A stretch of DNA of 64,000 bases from Hyphomicrobiales bacterium (GTDB lineage Bacteria > Pseudomonadota > Alphaproteobacteria > Rhizobiales > Beijerinckiaceae): contig UCLR01000032.1 in assembly GCA_900473415.1 (NCBI GenBank), positions 1 to 64,000 on the forward strand. Direction: 5' to 3'. How positions within the stretch are numbered: the first letter of the stretch is position 1; every line of letters begins with the position of its first letter. Made by a program: the position numbers and the translations under genes. The notes below the pieces were generated by a model. It worked only from the letters and a program-made list of their open reading frames with translations. It was not told the origin of the DNA and ran no database searches. Below, one piece after another: positions 29,526 to 39,128 of this stretch.

Positions 29526-30865
29526 CCCTGATCGACCGCAATCCCCTCCCCCTTCTGACCGCCGCCCCGACGCGCCGCCGCTTGCTGGCGGGCGCCGGCG
29601 CGGCGCTCCTCGTGCCCGCCGTGGCCCGCGCTGAGCTCGTCATCGACCTGCGCGGCGGCACCTTCCAGCCCATGCCGATCGCCATCGCCGATTTCGGCGG
29701 CGAGGGCGGCGTGCTCGTCTCCGGCGTGATCGCCAACAACCTGAAGCGCTGCGGTTATTTCCTGCCTGTAGACCGGTCGCGCTTTCCCGAGCCGAACCCG
29801 CCCTTCGACGTCGCACCACGCTTCGACGCCTGGAAGGCGGCCGGCGTGCAGGCATTGGTAACAGGCCGCCTGATACGCGACGGCGGGCGGCTGCGCACGG
29901 AGTTCCGCCTCTGGGACGTCGCGACCGGTACCCAGACCGACGGCCAGCAGTATTTCACCGACCCGAACAATGCCCGCCGCGTCGGCCACATCATCTCGGA
30001 TGCGATCTTCAGCAAGGTCACCGGGCTCGGCGGCTTCTTCGACACCCGGGTCGTCTTCGTGGACGAATCCGGCCCGAAGGAGAGCCGTCGCAAGCGTCTC
30101 GCCATCATGGACCAGGACGGCGCGAATGTGCGCTACCTGACCGACGGCAACGTCTCGGTGGTGACACCGCGCTACTCGCCGGTCTCGCAGGACGTCACCT
30201 TCATGTCGCAGCGCCAGGGCGAACAGCCGCGCGTGCAGGTGCTCAACATCGAGACCGGCCAGCGCCAGGTCGTCGGCAATTTCCCCGACATGAGCTCGAG
30301 CCCGCGCTTCGCACCGAACGGCCAGCGCGTCGTGCTCTCGCTGCAGCAGGGCGGCAATTCCAATCTCTACGCCATCGACATCGGCTCCCGCACCACGATG
30401 CGGCTGACCTCGACGGCGGCGATCGACACCTCGCCCTCTTACTCCCCGGACGGCTCGCGCATCGTCTTCGAGAGCGATCGCGGCGGCCAGCAGCAGCTTT
30501 ATGTGATGCCGGCCGGCGGCGGCGAGGGCCAGCGCATCTCCTTCGGCCAGGGCCGCTATTCGCAGCCCGCCTGGTCGCCGCGCGGAGACCTCATCGCCTT
30601 CACCCGCCAGGGTGGCGGCGGTTTCGCCATCGGCGTGATGCGCCCGGACGGTTCCGGCGAGCGCATCCTCACCGAAGGCTTCCACAACGAGGCCCCCAAC
30701 TGGGCGCCGAACGGCCAGTACATCATGTTCTTCCGCGACCCGGGCGGACAGTCCGGCGGCAAGCTCTACATGGTGGACATCACCGGGCGCGTCGAAGTGC
30801 CGGTCCCGACCCCGGCCTTTGCTTCCGACCCGACCTGGTCGCCGCTGCTGAGCGGGCAGCGCTGA
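29522..30865 (+). CDS. tolB: Tol-Pal system beta-propeller protein TolB
   Basis: Periplasmic protein that cycles between Pal and TolA. 447 residues from a GTG start overlapping the tolA stop. The N-terminal domain ([19 protein letters not shown]) precedes a six-bladed propeller with repeated segments such as [20 protein letters not shown] and [16 protein letters not shown]. The leader is unusual: [21 protein letters not shown] fits a twin-arginine motif with a short hydrophobic core and AxA site. A terminator follows, so the unit ends here, without pal. Confidence 0.96.
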   Translation: MTLIDRNPLPLLTAAPTRRRLLAGAGAALLVPAVARAELVIDLRGGTFQPMPIAIADFGGEGGVLVSGVIANNLKRCGYFLPVDRSRFPEPNPPFDVAPRFDAWKAAGVQALVTGRLIRDGGRLRTEFRLWDVATGTQTDGQQYFTDPNNARRVGHIISDAIFSKVTGLGGFFDTRVVFVDESGPKESRRKRLAIMDQDGANVRYLTDGNVSVVTPRYSPVSQDVTFMSQRQGEQPRVQVLNIETGQRQVVGNFPDMSSSPRFAPNGQRVVLSLQQGGNSNLYAIDIGSRTTMRLTSTAAIDTSPSYSPDGSRIVFESDRGGQQQLYVMPAGGGEGQRISFGQGRYSQPAWSPRGDLIAFTRQGGGGFAIGVMRPDGSGERILTEGFHNEAPNWAPNGQYIMFFRDPGGQSGGKLYMVDITGRVEVPVPTPAFASDPTWSPLLSGQR

Positions 30866-30900
30866 GGCGCGCGCCACAACGGTTTGTTCCTATGATGCGA

Positions 30901-30933
30901 GAAGCCGCCCTGCCGATGCAGGGCGGCTTCTTC
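30901..30933 (+). terminator. Intrinsic terminator after tolB
   Basis: A 12-bp perfect stem (GAAGCCGCCCTG at 30901-30912 with CAGGGCGGCTTC at 30919-30930) is followed by a short T-rich run. It lies between convergent genes and may serve both strands. Confidence 0.85.
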
Positions 30934-30959
30934 ACGACGGCGAGCCGCCCGATCGCTCG

Positions 30960-31181
30960 TCAGGCTCCCTCGGCCTGCCGCCTGCTGTGCCGCGCGGCGT
31001 AGGGCAGGACAAACATGTAGAGCCCGCTGAACAGCAGCAGGAAGAGCGGGGGTAGCGGCGCATAGACCACCCAGGCGGGTGGCTCGCCCACGGCCATCGC
31101 AACGAAATTCGCGATGACGGTGAGCGTAAAGGCCAGGGACAGCCAGCGGTGCCCCTGTCGGATCCAAGCGCTCCAGTTCAA
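30960..31181 (-). CDS. Small two-helix membrane protein
   Basis: 73 residues from a TTG start chosen because AAGGAG lies six bases before it. A longer ATG start at 31232 would overlap the previous gene and add a non-conserved stretch. It begins LNWSAWIRQGHRWLSLAF and has two membrane helices at about 11-32 and 42-63, the second ending YMFVLPYAARHSR. Proteins of this type often follow SRPBCC/ArsR pairs in Rhizobiales (from memory); function unknown. Confidence 0.75.
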   Translation of the reverse strand: MNWSAWIRQGHRWLSLAFTLTVIANFVAMAVGEPPAWVVYAPLPPLFLLLFSGLYMFVLPYAARHSRRQAEGA

Positions 31182-31221
31182 TTGAATCTCCTTTTCGACA
31201 AAGACTGTGAAGCGCGGCGGC

Positions 31222-31653
31222 CTAGTCGCCACGCGCCACGACCTCCTCCAGCTTCGCGAAGAACTGCTGCCAGCCGGCCCTGGCGCCGCCGAAGGCCTGC
31301 TTCTGCTCGGGCCGGAAGCCGGCCTGTTCCATGCGCAGATGCGTGCCCGTCTGCGTCGGCGTGAGCGTGAACGTCACGACACTCTTGAGAGCGTAGGCCG
31401 CGTCGTCATGCGCGAAATCCCATGTGTGGGAGAGCGTCCTGTTCGGCTCGAGCGCGAGGACCTCGCAATCCAGCACGCCGCCCCAATCGCCGCTCAGTTT
31501 GAAGCGATGCCCGACGACCGGCATGAAGTCGTTCTTCATGAGCCATTCCGCGATCAGATGCGGCTGGGTCAGGGCGCGCCAGAGCTTCTCCGGCGGATGA
31601 GGCATCTCCCGCTCGACGATGACGGAGCGTGTTTCGCTCGCTGCTTCGTTCAT
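31222..31653 (-). CDS. SRPBCC (AHSA1-type) domain protein
   Basis: 143 residues forming a START-like ligand-binding fold. It begins with SVIVEREMPHPPEKLWRALT and LIAEWLMKNDFMPVVGHRF, the typical AHSA1 opening, and ends with a long helix (GARAGWQQFFAKLEEVVA). It is translationally coupled to the ArsR gene (ATGA overlap). ArsR-SRPBCC pairs are widespread; the ligand is generally unknown. Confidence 0.9.
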   Translation of the reverse strand: MNEAASETRSVIVEREMPHPPEKLWRALTQPHLIAEWLMKNDFMPVVGHRFKLSGDWGGVLDCEVLALEPNRTLSHTWDFAHDDAAYALKSVVTFTLTPTQTGTHLRMEQAGFRPEQKQAFGGARAGWQQFFAKLEEVVARGD

Positions 31654-31973
31654 TGATCCATCCTCTTCAGCAAGTCTTCGAGGTCGTCGAACCGGCTCTC
31701 CCAGTAGCCGGCCATCTGGGTCGTCCAGTCGATGAGGGGCGCCAGGGCACGGGGCTGCACGCTGTAATGCGTCTGCCGCCCTTCATGGCGGTCGCGCACC
31801 AGCCCGGCCTGCTTCAGGACACCGAGATGCTTCGAGACCGCGGGCTGCGAAACCCCGGCTTGCGCCGTCAGAACCGAAACGGTCTGCTCCCCTTCGCGGC
31901 AGAGCCGCTCGAAGATGGCGCGCCGGGTCGGGTCGGCGAAGGCCTTGAAGAGCATGTCGCGAGCATCCAGCAT
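31650..31973 (-). CDS. ArsR-family transcriptional regulator
   Basis: 107 residues, a small winged-helix repressor. Core: ADPTRRAIFERLCREGEQTV, then AGVSQPAVSKHLGVLKQAGL and the wing RDRHEGRQTHYSV. No metal-binding cysteine motif is visible, so it is probably not a metal sensor. Start 31973 is chosen because the likely -10 box at 32010-32005 lies downstream of the earlier in-frame ATG at 32015. Probably autoregulated through the repeat described at 31979-32016. Confidence 0.88.
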   Translation of the reverse strand: MLDARDMLFKAFADPTRRAIFERLCREGEQTVSVLTAQAGVSQPAVSKHLGVLKQAGLVRDRHEGRQTHYSVQPRALAPLIDWTTQMAGYWESRFDDLEDLLKRMDQ

Positions 31974-31978
31974 CGGAA

Positions 31979-32034
31979 ACCCATAACCAATTGGCGATGA
32001 ATTACCCATAGCCAATGAGTTATGTATTCGTCAA
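31979..32034 (-). promoter_or_regulatory. Promoter and repeat operator of the ArsR-SRPBCC operon
   Basis: On the minus strand TTGACG (32034-32029) and TATGGG (32010-32005) are spaced 18 bases. Two near-identical 13-base direct repeats (ATTGGCTATGGGT and ATTGGTTATGGGT, one difference) lie 25 bases apart; the first covers the -10 box. These are likely autorepressor sites. Confidence 0.5.
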
Positions 32035-32195
32035 CAGCAAACCCGCGGGATGTTCCCTCATCGGCTGGCGTGGCGAGGCCCCTCGAACGGGAGCCGCAAA
32101 AGCGGCGCTTCGCATGACTCTGTCTGGCCAGCCCGCTCGCTTCCTGTATCCCGCGCGCCACAGACAAGCGCCGAAACGTCTTTCGCCATAATTGG

Positions 32196-32203
32196 TTAAC
32201 CAT
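32196..32203 (+). promoter_or_regulatory. CtrA-type half site upstream of pal
   Basis: TTAACCAT matches the classic CtrA half-site octamer and lies about 130 bases before the pal start. A single octamer can occur by chance, so this is suggestive only. Confidence 0.3.
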
Positions 32204-32332
32204 ACGCCGCAATGCCGCCACTTCGCCTTGTTCTGGCAAGGTCTCGTTTAGGTTGACGCTTCATTGATGGACGCCATGCGGGCCGTTTGCGAAGCGCGCC
32301 GCCAGAGATTTGAATTCCGGAGTTTCGAGCCA

Positions 32333-32839
32333 ATGTTGAACACTCTCTTCGCCGGCGGCCGCACTGTCCGCTTCGCCGCCGCCATCGCCGCCACGCTGGC
32401 GCTCGGTGCCTGCTCCAAGGATCAGAACGCAGACGCCTCGGGCTTCGGCGCCGGCGGCGCCGCGACCCCCGGCAGCGCCCAGGACTTCGTCGTCAATGTC
32501 GGCGACCGCGTCTTCTTCGAGACCGACCAGACTGACCTGACCTCCACCGCCGTCTCCACCCTCGACAAGCAGGCCGCCTGGCTGCAGCGCTATCCGCGCT
32601 ACACCTTCACCGTCGAGGGTCACGCCGACGAGCGCGGCACCCGCGAATACAACTATTCGCTCGGCGCCCGCCGCGCCCAGACCGTGCGCGACTACCTCGC
32701 CTCGCGCGGCATCCAGGCCAACCGCATGCGCACCATTTCCTACGGCAAGGAGCGCCCGGTCGCGGTCTGCAACGACATCTCCTGCTGGTCGCAGAACCGC
32801 CGCGCCGTCACCGTGCTGGACGGCGCCGGCGGCGTCTGA
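32333..32839 (+). CDS. pal: Peptidoglycan-associated lipoprotein Pal
   Basis: Outer-membrane lipoprotein that anchors the Tol machinery to peptidoglycan. 168 residues; lipobox LALGAC with the lipidated Cys27, a short linker, then an OmpA-like domain with FTVEGHADERGTREYNYSLG and ARRAQTVRDYLASRG, the diaminopimelate-binding motifs. Start 32333 is the Met just before the signal peptide. pal is normally followed by cpoB; here a terminator and then minus-strand zapA follow. Confidence 0.97.
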   Translation: MLNTLFAGGRTVRFAAAIAATLALGACSKDQNADASGFGAGGAATPGSAQDFVVNVGDRVFFETDQTDLTSTAVSTLDKQAAWLQRYPRYTFTVEGHADERGTREYNYSLGARRAQTVRDYLASRGIQANRMRTISYGKERPVAVCNDISCWSQNRRAVTVLDGAGGV

Positions 32840-32860
32840 TCGCCGCTGCAATCGAAAACA

Positions 32861-32891
32861 GAAAGGCCCCGGACGACGTCCGGGGCCTTTC
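32861..32891 (+). terminator. Intrinsic terminator after pal
   Basis: A 14-bp perfect stem (GAAAGGCCCCGGAC at 32861-32874 with GTCCGGGGCCTTTC at 32878-32891) with a three-base loop lies between convergent pal and zapA. The poly-A/poly-T flanks are short, but it could stop both transcripts. Confidence 0.85.
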
Positions 32892-32921
32892 GTGCTTCTG
32901 GCGGGTTGCCGCGCTCCCCGA

Positions 32922-33290
32922 CTATCCCACCGCCGTCGGAATCAGGCTCTTGGCCACCCCCTCGATCCGCTCGGCGGCCGCGACCAGCGCTTCCGCCGCC
33001 CGGTCCTCGATCTCGCTGAGGCGTCGGTCGGTCGCGCCAGCATTGCCCTGTGTCGCCGCGAGATCGGTTTCGAGCCGCCCCACACGCTGCCGCAGTTCAT
33101 GGACCTCGTCGGCCACCATCAGCGCGGCCATGACATGCAGCCGCATGTCGCCAATCTCGCCGAAGGCCTCCCGCATCTCGCCGATCTTCTCGTCATAGAG
33201 TCGGGCGAGCCCCTCCAGATGGGCTTCCTCCCCCTCCCCGCAGGCCATGCGATAGGCCTTGCCGGCGATCATGACGTTGACTTGCGGCAT
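32922..33290 (-). CDS. zapA: Cell division protein ZapA
   Basis: A small FtsZ-ring-associated protein that cross-links FtsZ filaments. 122 residues starting MPQVNVMIAGKAYRMACGEG, the ZapA globular head, followed by a long coiled-coil helix (LMVADEVHELRQRVGRLETD). It follows a DUF4164 gene on the minus strand. In many proteobacteria 6S RNA and 5-FCL come right after zapA; here they lie about 16 kb away in the other orientation. Confidence 0.93.
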   Translation of the reverse strand: MPQVNVMIAGKAYRMACGEGEEAHLEGLARLYDEKIGEMREAFGEIGDMRLHVMAALMVADEVHELRQRVGRLETDLAATQGNAGATDRRLSEIEDRAAEALVAAAERIEGVAKSLIPTAVG

Positions 33291-33365
33291 GGGTTGTCCC
33301 GCCTCTTTCCCTCTACGGCATCCGATCCCCCAAAATCGGACTTCCCTGATCTATCGTCCGCCGCC

Positions 33366-33686
33366 CTAGCCCGCCTCGGGCTCGGGCTCGGGCTCGACCG
33401 GCTGCTGCGCCTGAACGCGGTCGATCACCGCGCCGATGACGTTCATCGCCCGTTGCAGCCGCTGGTCGACATCGGCCGCCGCCGTCTCGACATGGCCGAG
33501 CCGCGCCATCGCGCCGTCGAGATCGGCCGCGAGCCGCGCCCGATCGTCCTGCATCAGCGCCAGTTCCGTCTCGAGATTGGCACGGCTGCGTTCCGCTTCG
33601 ATCCGCCGCCGCGCCGCTGCTTCAAGCGTTCCCAGCGCGCCGTCCAGCCGCGCCAGCGCATTGTCCAGCATCAGGCTCGCCACCAT
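33366..33686 (-). CDS. DUF4164-family coiled-coil protein
   Basis: 106 residues from an ATG with the SD AAAGGAG. Almost wholly helical: LDNALARLDGALGTLEAAAR, then NLETELALMQDDRARLAADL and VDQRLQRAMNVIGAVIDRV, ending in an acidic Pro-Glu tail. Small coiled-coil proteins of this family precede zapA in Rhizobiales, suggesting a divisome-related role (inference). The frame is open further upstream, but no SD or conserved sequence supports an earlier start. Confidence 0.82.
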   Translation of the reverse strand: MVASLMLDNALARLDGALGTLEAAARRRIEAERSRANLETELALMQDDRARLAADLDGAMARLGHVETAAADVDQRLQRAMNVIGAVIDRVQAQQPVEPEPEPEAG

Positions 33687-33876
33687 CGCTCTCCTTTCAG
33701 ATCGAAGCCGGCTCACGCGATTCGTGACTGAATTTACAGCAGAATGCCGGAAAACAGGAATCGCCCCGGAGCGGGAACCACAGCTTCGCAATGGCTTGGC
33801 CGCCGGGCTTCAGACGCAGCCTCACGGAAAACCGCCCCGAAACGGCTCAGAGAGCCCGAAAAGCGGGCATCGCGAA

Positions 33877-33904
33877 TTGACTTGGGCCAAGCGCAAGGCC
33901 TAAT
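33877..33904 (+). promoter_or_regulatory. Sigma-70-type promoter of tkt
   Basis: TTGACT (33877-33882) and CCTAAT (33899-33904) are spaced 16 bases; transcription would start about 60 bases before the tkt ATG. It is divergent from the DUF4164-zapA unit. No other feature was seen in 33687-33970. Confidence 0.5.
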
Positions 33905-33970
33905 CCACGCGTCCTTTCGAAGCCGAAGTCCCGGCCGAGCCCGCCCGCCAGACGGAACCCCGAGAGTATC

Positions 33971-35968
33971 ATGACCACCATCGACCGCGCCCAGCACGAC
34001 AAGCTCGCCAATGCCATCCGCGGCCTGGCGATGGACGGTGTCGAGAAGGCCAAGTCCGGCCATCCCGGACTGCCGATGGGCGCAGCCGACATGGCCACGG
34101 TGCTGTTTACCCGCGTGATGAAGTTCGATGCGACCGACCCGCGCTGGCCGGACCGCGACCGCTTCGTGCTCTCCGCCGGCCACGGCTCGATGCTGCTCTA
34201 CGCGCTGCTCTACCTCACCGGCACGCCCGGCATGGAGCTCGATGACCTCAAGGCGTTCCGCCAGCTCGAGTCGAAGACGCCGGGCCACCCCGAAAACTTC
34301 ATGACCACCGGCGTCGAGACCACCACCGGCCCGCTCGGCCAGGGGCTCGCCACCGCCGTCGGCATGGCGATGGCCGAGCGCATGCTCGCCGCCGATTTCG
34401 GCAAGAAGGTCGTCGACCACCACACCTATGTGCTGGCGTCCGACGGCGACCTGATGGAGGGCCTCAGCCAGGAGGCGATCGCACTCGCCGGCCACCACAA
34501 GCTCGCCAAGCTGATCGTGCTCTGGGACGACAACGGCATCTCGATCGACGGCCCGCTCTCGATCGCCGACTCGGTCGACCAGGTCGCCCGCTTCAAGGCC
34601 TGCGGCTGGCGCTCAGAGCGCGTCGACGGCCATGATCCGGACGCGATCGAGGCCGCGATCCGCCGCGCCCAGAAGTCGAGCAAGCCGACCATGATCGCCT
34701 GCAAGACCGTGATCGGCTTCGGTGCTCCGAAGAAGGCAGGCACTTCCAAGGCCCATGGCGAGCCGCTCGGCGCCGAAGAGCTTGCCGCCGCCAAGCAGAA
34801 GCTCGGCATCGCGGGCAGCGCCTTCGAGGTTCCGGCCGAGGTGCTCAAGGCCTGGCGCGGCTTCGGTGCGGCCGGCGTCGCCGCCCGTCGCGAATGGCAG
34901 GACCGCTTCGCGGCGCTGTCCGAGCGCAAGCGCGGCGAATTCGCCCGCCGCCTCGGCCATACCCCGCCGGCCAAGCTCGACCGCACGATCCTCGCCCATA
35001 AGAAGGCGCTGATCGCCAATCCGCAGAACGTCGCCACCCGCAAGGCCTCGGAGCTCGCGCTCGACGCCATCGTGCCGGTGATGCCGGAGCTGGTCTCGGG
35101 CTCCGCCGACCTCACCCCGTCGAACAACACCAAGGCCAAGGGGCTGGAGGACTTCTCCCCCAAGAACCCGAAGGGCCGCTACATCCGCTACGGCATCCGC
35201 GAGCACGGCATGGCCGCGGCGATGAACGGCATCAACCTGCATGGCGGCTTCCGCACCGCCGGCGGCACCTTCCTCGTCTTCGCCGACTATGCCCGCCCCT
35301 CGATGCGGCTCGCCGCGCTGATGGGCCTGCCTGTCGTCTATGTCATGACGCATGACTCGATCGGGCTGGGCGAGGACGGCCCGACCCACCAGCCGGTCGA
35401 GCACCTGGCCTCGCTGCGTGCCATGCCGAACATGCGCGTCTTCCGCCCTGCCGACACCATCGAGACGGCCGAGGCCTGGCAGTACGCGCTGGAGCACACG
35501 AAGGGGCCGACCGTGCTCGCCCTCTCGCGCCAGAACCTGCCGCAGCTGCGCACCGACGCCACGGCAAAGAACCGCAGTGCCTCCGGCGCCTATGAGCTGC
35601 TGGCGGCCGAGGGCGGCAAGGCCCAGGTCTCGCTCTTCGCCTCCGGCTCGGAGCTGGAGCTGGCCGTGAACGCCCGCAAGCTGCTCACCGAGAAGGGCGT
35701 ACGCGCCCGCGTCGTCTCGGTGCCCTCGCTCGAGCTCTTCCTGGCACAGGACGAGGCCACGCAGGCCGCGGTCATCGGTTCTGCGCCGGTCAAGGTCGCG
35801 GTCGAGGCCGGCGTCCGCTTCGGCTGGGATGCGGTCATCGGCCATGACGGCGGCTTCGTCGGCATGCACTCGTTCGGCGCCAGCGGCCCCTACAAGGACG
35901 TCTACAAGCATTTCGGCATCACGGCGGAGGCGGTGGCCGACGCCGCGATGAAGAAGCACAACGCCTGA
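33971..35968 (+). CDS. tkt: Transketolase
   Basis: Thiamine-diphosphate enzyme exchanging two-carbon ketol units in the pentose phosphate pathway. 665 residues. Substrate/cofactor motifs: [36 protein letters not shown], the TPP-metal motif [17 protein letters not shown], and the second-domain [17 protein letters not shown] region with [19 protein letters not shown]. It begins the tkt-gap-(unknown)-pgk-fba series, an arrangement shared with Rhizobiales, serving gluconeogenesis and pentose supply. No RuBisCO or phosphoribulokinase gene is in the window. Confidence 0.97.
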   Translation: MTTIDRAQHDKLANAIRGLAMDGVEKAKSGHPGLPMGAADMATVLFTRVMKFDATDPRWPDRDRFVLSAGHGSMLLYALLYLTGTPGMELDDLKAFRQLESKTPGHPENFMTTGVETTTGPLGQGLATAVGMAMAERMLAADFGKKVVDHHTYVLASDGDLMEGLSQEAIALAGHHKLAKLIVLWDDNGISIDGPLSIADSVDQVARFKACGWRSERVDGHDPDAIEAAIRRAQKSSKPTMIACKTVIGFGAPKKAGTSKAHGEPLGAEELAAAKQKLGIAGSAFEVPAEVLKAWRGFGAAGVAARREWQDRFAALSERKRGEFARRLGHTPPAKLDRTILAHKKALIANPQNVATRKASELALDAIVPVMPELVSGSADLTPSNNTKAKGLEDFSPKNPKGRYIRYGIREHGMAAAMNGINLHGGFRTAGGTFLVFADYARPSMRLAALMGLPVVYVMTHDSIGLGEDGPTHQPVEHLASLRAMPNMRVFRPADTIETAEAWQYALEHTKGPTVLALSRQNLPQLRTDATAKNRSASGAYELLAAEGGKAQVSLFASGSELELAVNARKLLTEKGVRARVVSVPSLELFLAQDEATQAAVIGSAPVKVAVEAGVRFGWDAVIGHDGGFVGMHSFGASGPYKDVYKHFGITAEAVADAAMKKHNA

Positions 35969-36087
35969 CTTCCGTTGGCGAAGGCAGGTAGTCCCGAAAC
36001 AGGTCTTGCGTTCGGCCATGCTTTGGCCGAATTGCCCGCGTGGATAGCGACGGCTGAGCCGGTTCGCTCGGCGAAGGAGAGATGAAG

Positions 36088-37098
<1,011 letters not shown>

Positions 37099-37105
37099 AA
37101 CGCCT

Positions 37106-37134
37106 GAAGGCCGCGCCCCCAAAGCGCGGCCTTC
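37106..37134 (+). terminator. Intrinsic terminator after gap
   Basis: An 11-bp perfect stem (GAAGGCCGCGC at 37106-37116 with GCGCGGCCTTC at 37124-37134) is followed by TCACTTT. It may attenuate rather than fully stop transcription into the gene 28 bases further on. Confidence 0.8.
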
Positions 37135-37162
37135 TCACTTTCCGCATCAGAACGGACAGCTG

Positions 37163-37795
37163 ATGACCAAGATCGAGCCGACCATCGACCCGCCCGCCTC
37201 GGAAGGCGCGGAACCCGCCACCTTCGCAGCCACCTGGCGGCAGGTCCGGCTGCAGGATTCCCCCTCCCCCGAGGCCCAGCCGGCCGCGGCCCCGGTCGCG
37301 GCTCAGCCTGCGGCGCCCATGCAGGCCTCCGCACCTCAGCCTCCAGCCGTAACGCCTCCGCCACCGGCCCCACAGCCGGTCGCGGCTCCTCCGCCGGTGG
37401 CCCCGCCGCCAGCGGCCCAGACGGTCGCCGTCGCGCCCGCACCGGTCCGCGCAGCGGCCCCGGCCGCTGACCCGCGCATGCTCGACCAGCTCGCTCGCAT
37501 CGAGGACAAGGCCGCGCGCATCGAAGAGAAGTTCGCCCGCTACGAGGCCGTGCTGACCCGGGCCGAGTCTTCGCTGGAGCGCGCCGCCCATAAGGTCGAC
37601 ACCGCCGCCAGCACCATGGACTTCGCCTCGATCCGCGGTGAGGTCGCCTCGCTGCGCGAACGCATCGACGCGACGCCGCGCGCCGGCACGCTGTTCCTCA
37701 CCGCTATCGTCACCGCGGTCCTGACCGTCGCCCTCACCATCCTGGTGCTGAAATTCGGCGTGCCTGGGCTGTTCGGGGGGCTGTTGTCGCGATGA
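37163..37795 (+). CDS. Proline/alanine-rich protein with C-terminal membrane anchor
   Basis: 210 residues, no named family recognised. Residues 35-105 are a low-complexity Pro/Ala/Gln/Val segment. Residues 110-170 are helical and rich in Ala, Glu and Arg ([20 protein letters not shown], coiled-coil pattern). Residues 174-200 form a single membrane helix ([20 protein letters not shown]), with a short tail. The topology suggests a cytoplasmic coiled coil tethered to the membrane. Its stop overlaps the pgk start (ATGA), so translation is coupled to pgk. Confidence 0.78.
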   Translation: MTKIEPTIDPPASEGAEPATFAATWRQVRLQDSPSPEAQPAAAPVAAQPAAPMQASAPQPPAVTPPPPAPQPVAAPPPVAPPPAAQTVAVAPAPVRAAAPAADPRMLDQLARIEDKAARIEEKFARYEAVLTRAESSLERAAHKVDTAASTMDFASIRGEVASLRERIDATPRAGTLFLTAIVTAVLTVALTILVLKFGVPGLFGGLLSR

Positions 37796-38985
37796 CCGCC
37801 TTTCGCACCCTCGATGACGCCGACCTCGCGGGCAAGCGCGTCCTCCTGCGCGTCGACCTCAACGTCCCGATGGAGGACGGCAAGGTCAGCGACACCACCC
37901 GCATCGACCGCGTGCTGCCGACCATCCGCGAGATCGCCGACAAGGGCGGCAAGGTCGTCCTGCTCGCCCATTTCGGCCGCCCCAAGGGCCGCGACGAGAA
38001 GAACAGCCTGAAGCAAATCATTCCGGCACTGACCCAGGCGCTCGGCCGCCCCGTCGCCTTCGTCGATGACTGCATCGGCGCTCCCGCGGCCGAGGCCCTG
38101 GCCACCGCGAAGAACGGCGATGTGCTGCTCTTCGAGAACACCCGCTTCCACGCCGGAGACGAGAAGAACGACGCCGAGTTCGTCCGGGCGCTCGCCGCCA
38201 ACGGCGACGTCTATGTCAACGACGCCTTCTCGGCCGCTCACCGCGCCCATGCCTCGACCGAGGGCCTCGCCCATGTGCTGCCGGCCTATGCCGGGCGCAC
38301 GATGCAGGCGGAGCTGGAGGCGCTCTCGGCCGGCCTCGACAACCCGGCCCGGCCGGTGATGGCGATCGTCGGCGGCGCCAAGGTCTCGACCAAGCTCGAC
38401 CTGCTCGGCAACCTCGTGAAGAAGGTCGATGTCCTCGTCATCGGCGGCGGCATGGCCAACACCTTCCTCGCCGCCCGCGGCATCGATGTCGGCAAGTCGC
38501 TCTGCGAGCATGACCTCGTCGGCACGGCCCGCGAGATCGAGGAGAAGGCCAAGGCTGCCGGCTGCGAGATCCTGCTGCCGGTCGATGCGCTGGTGGCGCG
38601 CGAGTTCAAGGCCCATCCCAGCTACCGCGTCGTTCCCGCCGACGGCGTCGAGCCGGATGAGATGATCCTCGACGCGGGCCCGCTCTCGATCGCCGAGGTC
38701 GTGTTGCGGCTGGACAAGGTCAAGACGCTGGTCTGGAACGGCCCCTTCGGCGCCTTCGAGCTGCCGCCCTTCGATACCGCGACGGTCGCGGTGGCCAAGG
38801 CCGCCGCCAAGCGCGTCAAGGCCGGCGGGTTGGTGGCGGTCGCCGGCGGCGGCGACACCGTTTCGGCCATGAACCACGCCGGCGTCGCAGACGACCTCAC
38901 CTATGTCTCGACGGCCGGCGGCGCCTTCCTCGAATGGATGGAAGGCAAGGCCCTGCCCGGCGTCGAAGCGCTGCGGAAGGCCTGA
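37792..38985 (+). CDS. pgk: Phosphoglycerate kinase
   Basis: 397 residues. N-domain motifs [20 protein letters not shown] and [10 protein letters not shown] bind phosphoglycerate; the C-domain has [19 protein letters not shown], the hinge [10 protein letters not shown] and the nucleotide loop [12 protein letters not shown]. Translationally coupled to the preceding membrane-anchored protein through ATGA, which is unusual for a central metabolic gene. Confidence 0.98.
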   Translation: MTAFRTLDDADLAGKRVLLRVDLNVPMEDGKVSDTTRIDRVLPTIREIADKGGKVVLLAHFGRPKGRDEKNSLKQIIPALTQALGRPVAFVDDCIGAPAAEALATAKNGDVLLFENTRFHAGDEKNDAEFVRALAANGDVYVNDAFSAAHRAHASTEGLAHVLPAYAGRTMQAELEALSAGLDNPARPVMAIVGGAKVSTKLDLLGNLVKKVDVLVIGGGMANTFLAARGIDVGKSLCEHDLVGTAREIEEKAKAAGCEILLPVDALVAREFKAHPSYRVVPADGVEPDEMILDAGPLSIAEVVLRLDKVKTLVWNGPFGAFELPPFDTATVAVAKAAAKRVKAGGLVAVAGGGDTVSAMNHAGVADDLTYVSTAGGAFLEWMEGKALPGVEALRKA

Positions 38986-39006
38986 GCAGGACTGGCTGAC
39001 GAAATC

Positions 39007-39041
39007 ATGGCCGCGCTGGCGACAGCGCGGCCATTGATTTT
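39007..39041 (+). terminator. Intrinsic terminator after pgk
   Basis: A 12-bp perfect stem (ATGGCCGCGCTG at 39007-39018 with CAGCGCGGCCAT at 39023-39034) with a four-base loop is followed by TGATTTTAA. Confidence 0.88.
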
Positions 39042-39128
39042 AAGCGCAATCCTCGCTTTCGCTTTACCTTCGTCGCAGTTCACCGCTAAACCCTCCCCCA
39101 TATCCGTTTGAGAAAGGGGAGAGCCAAA

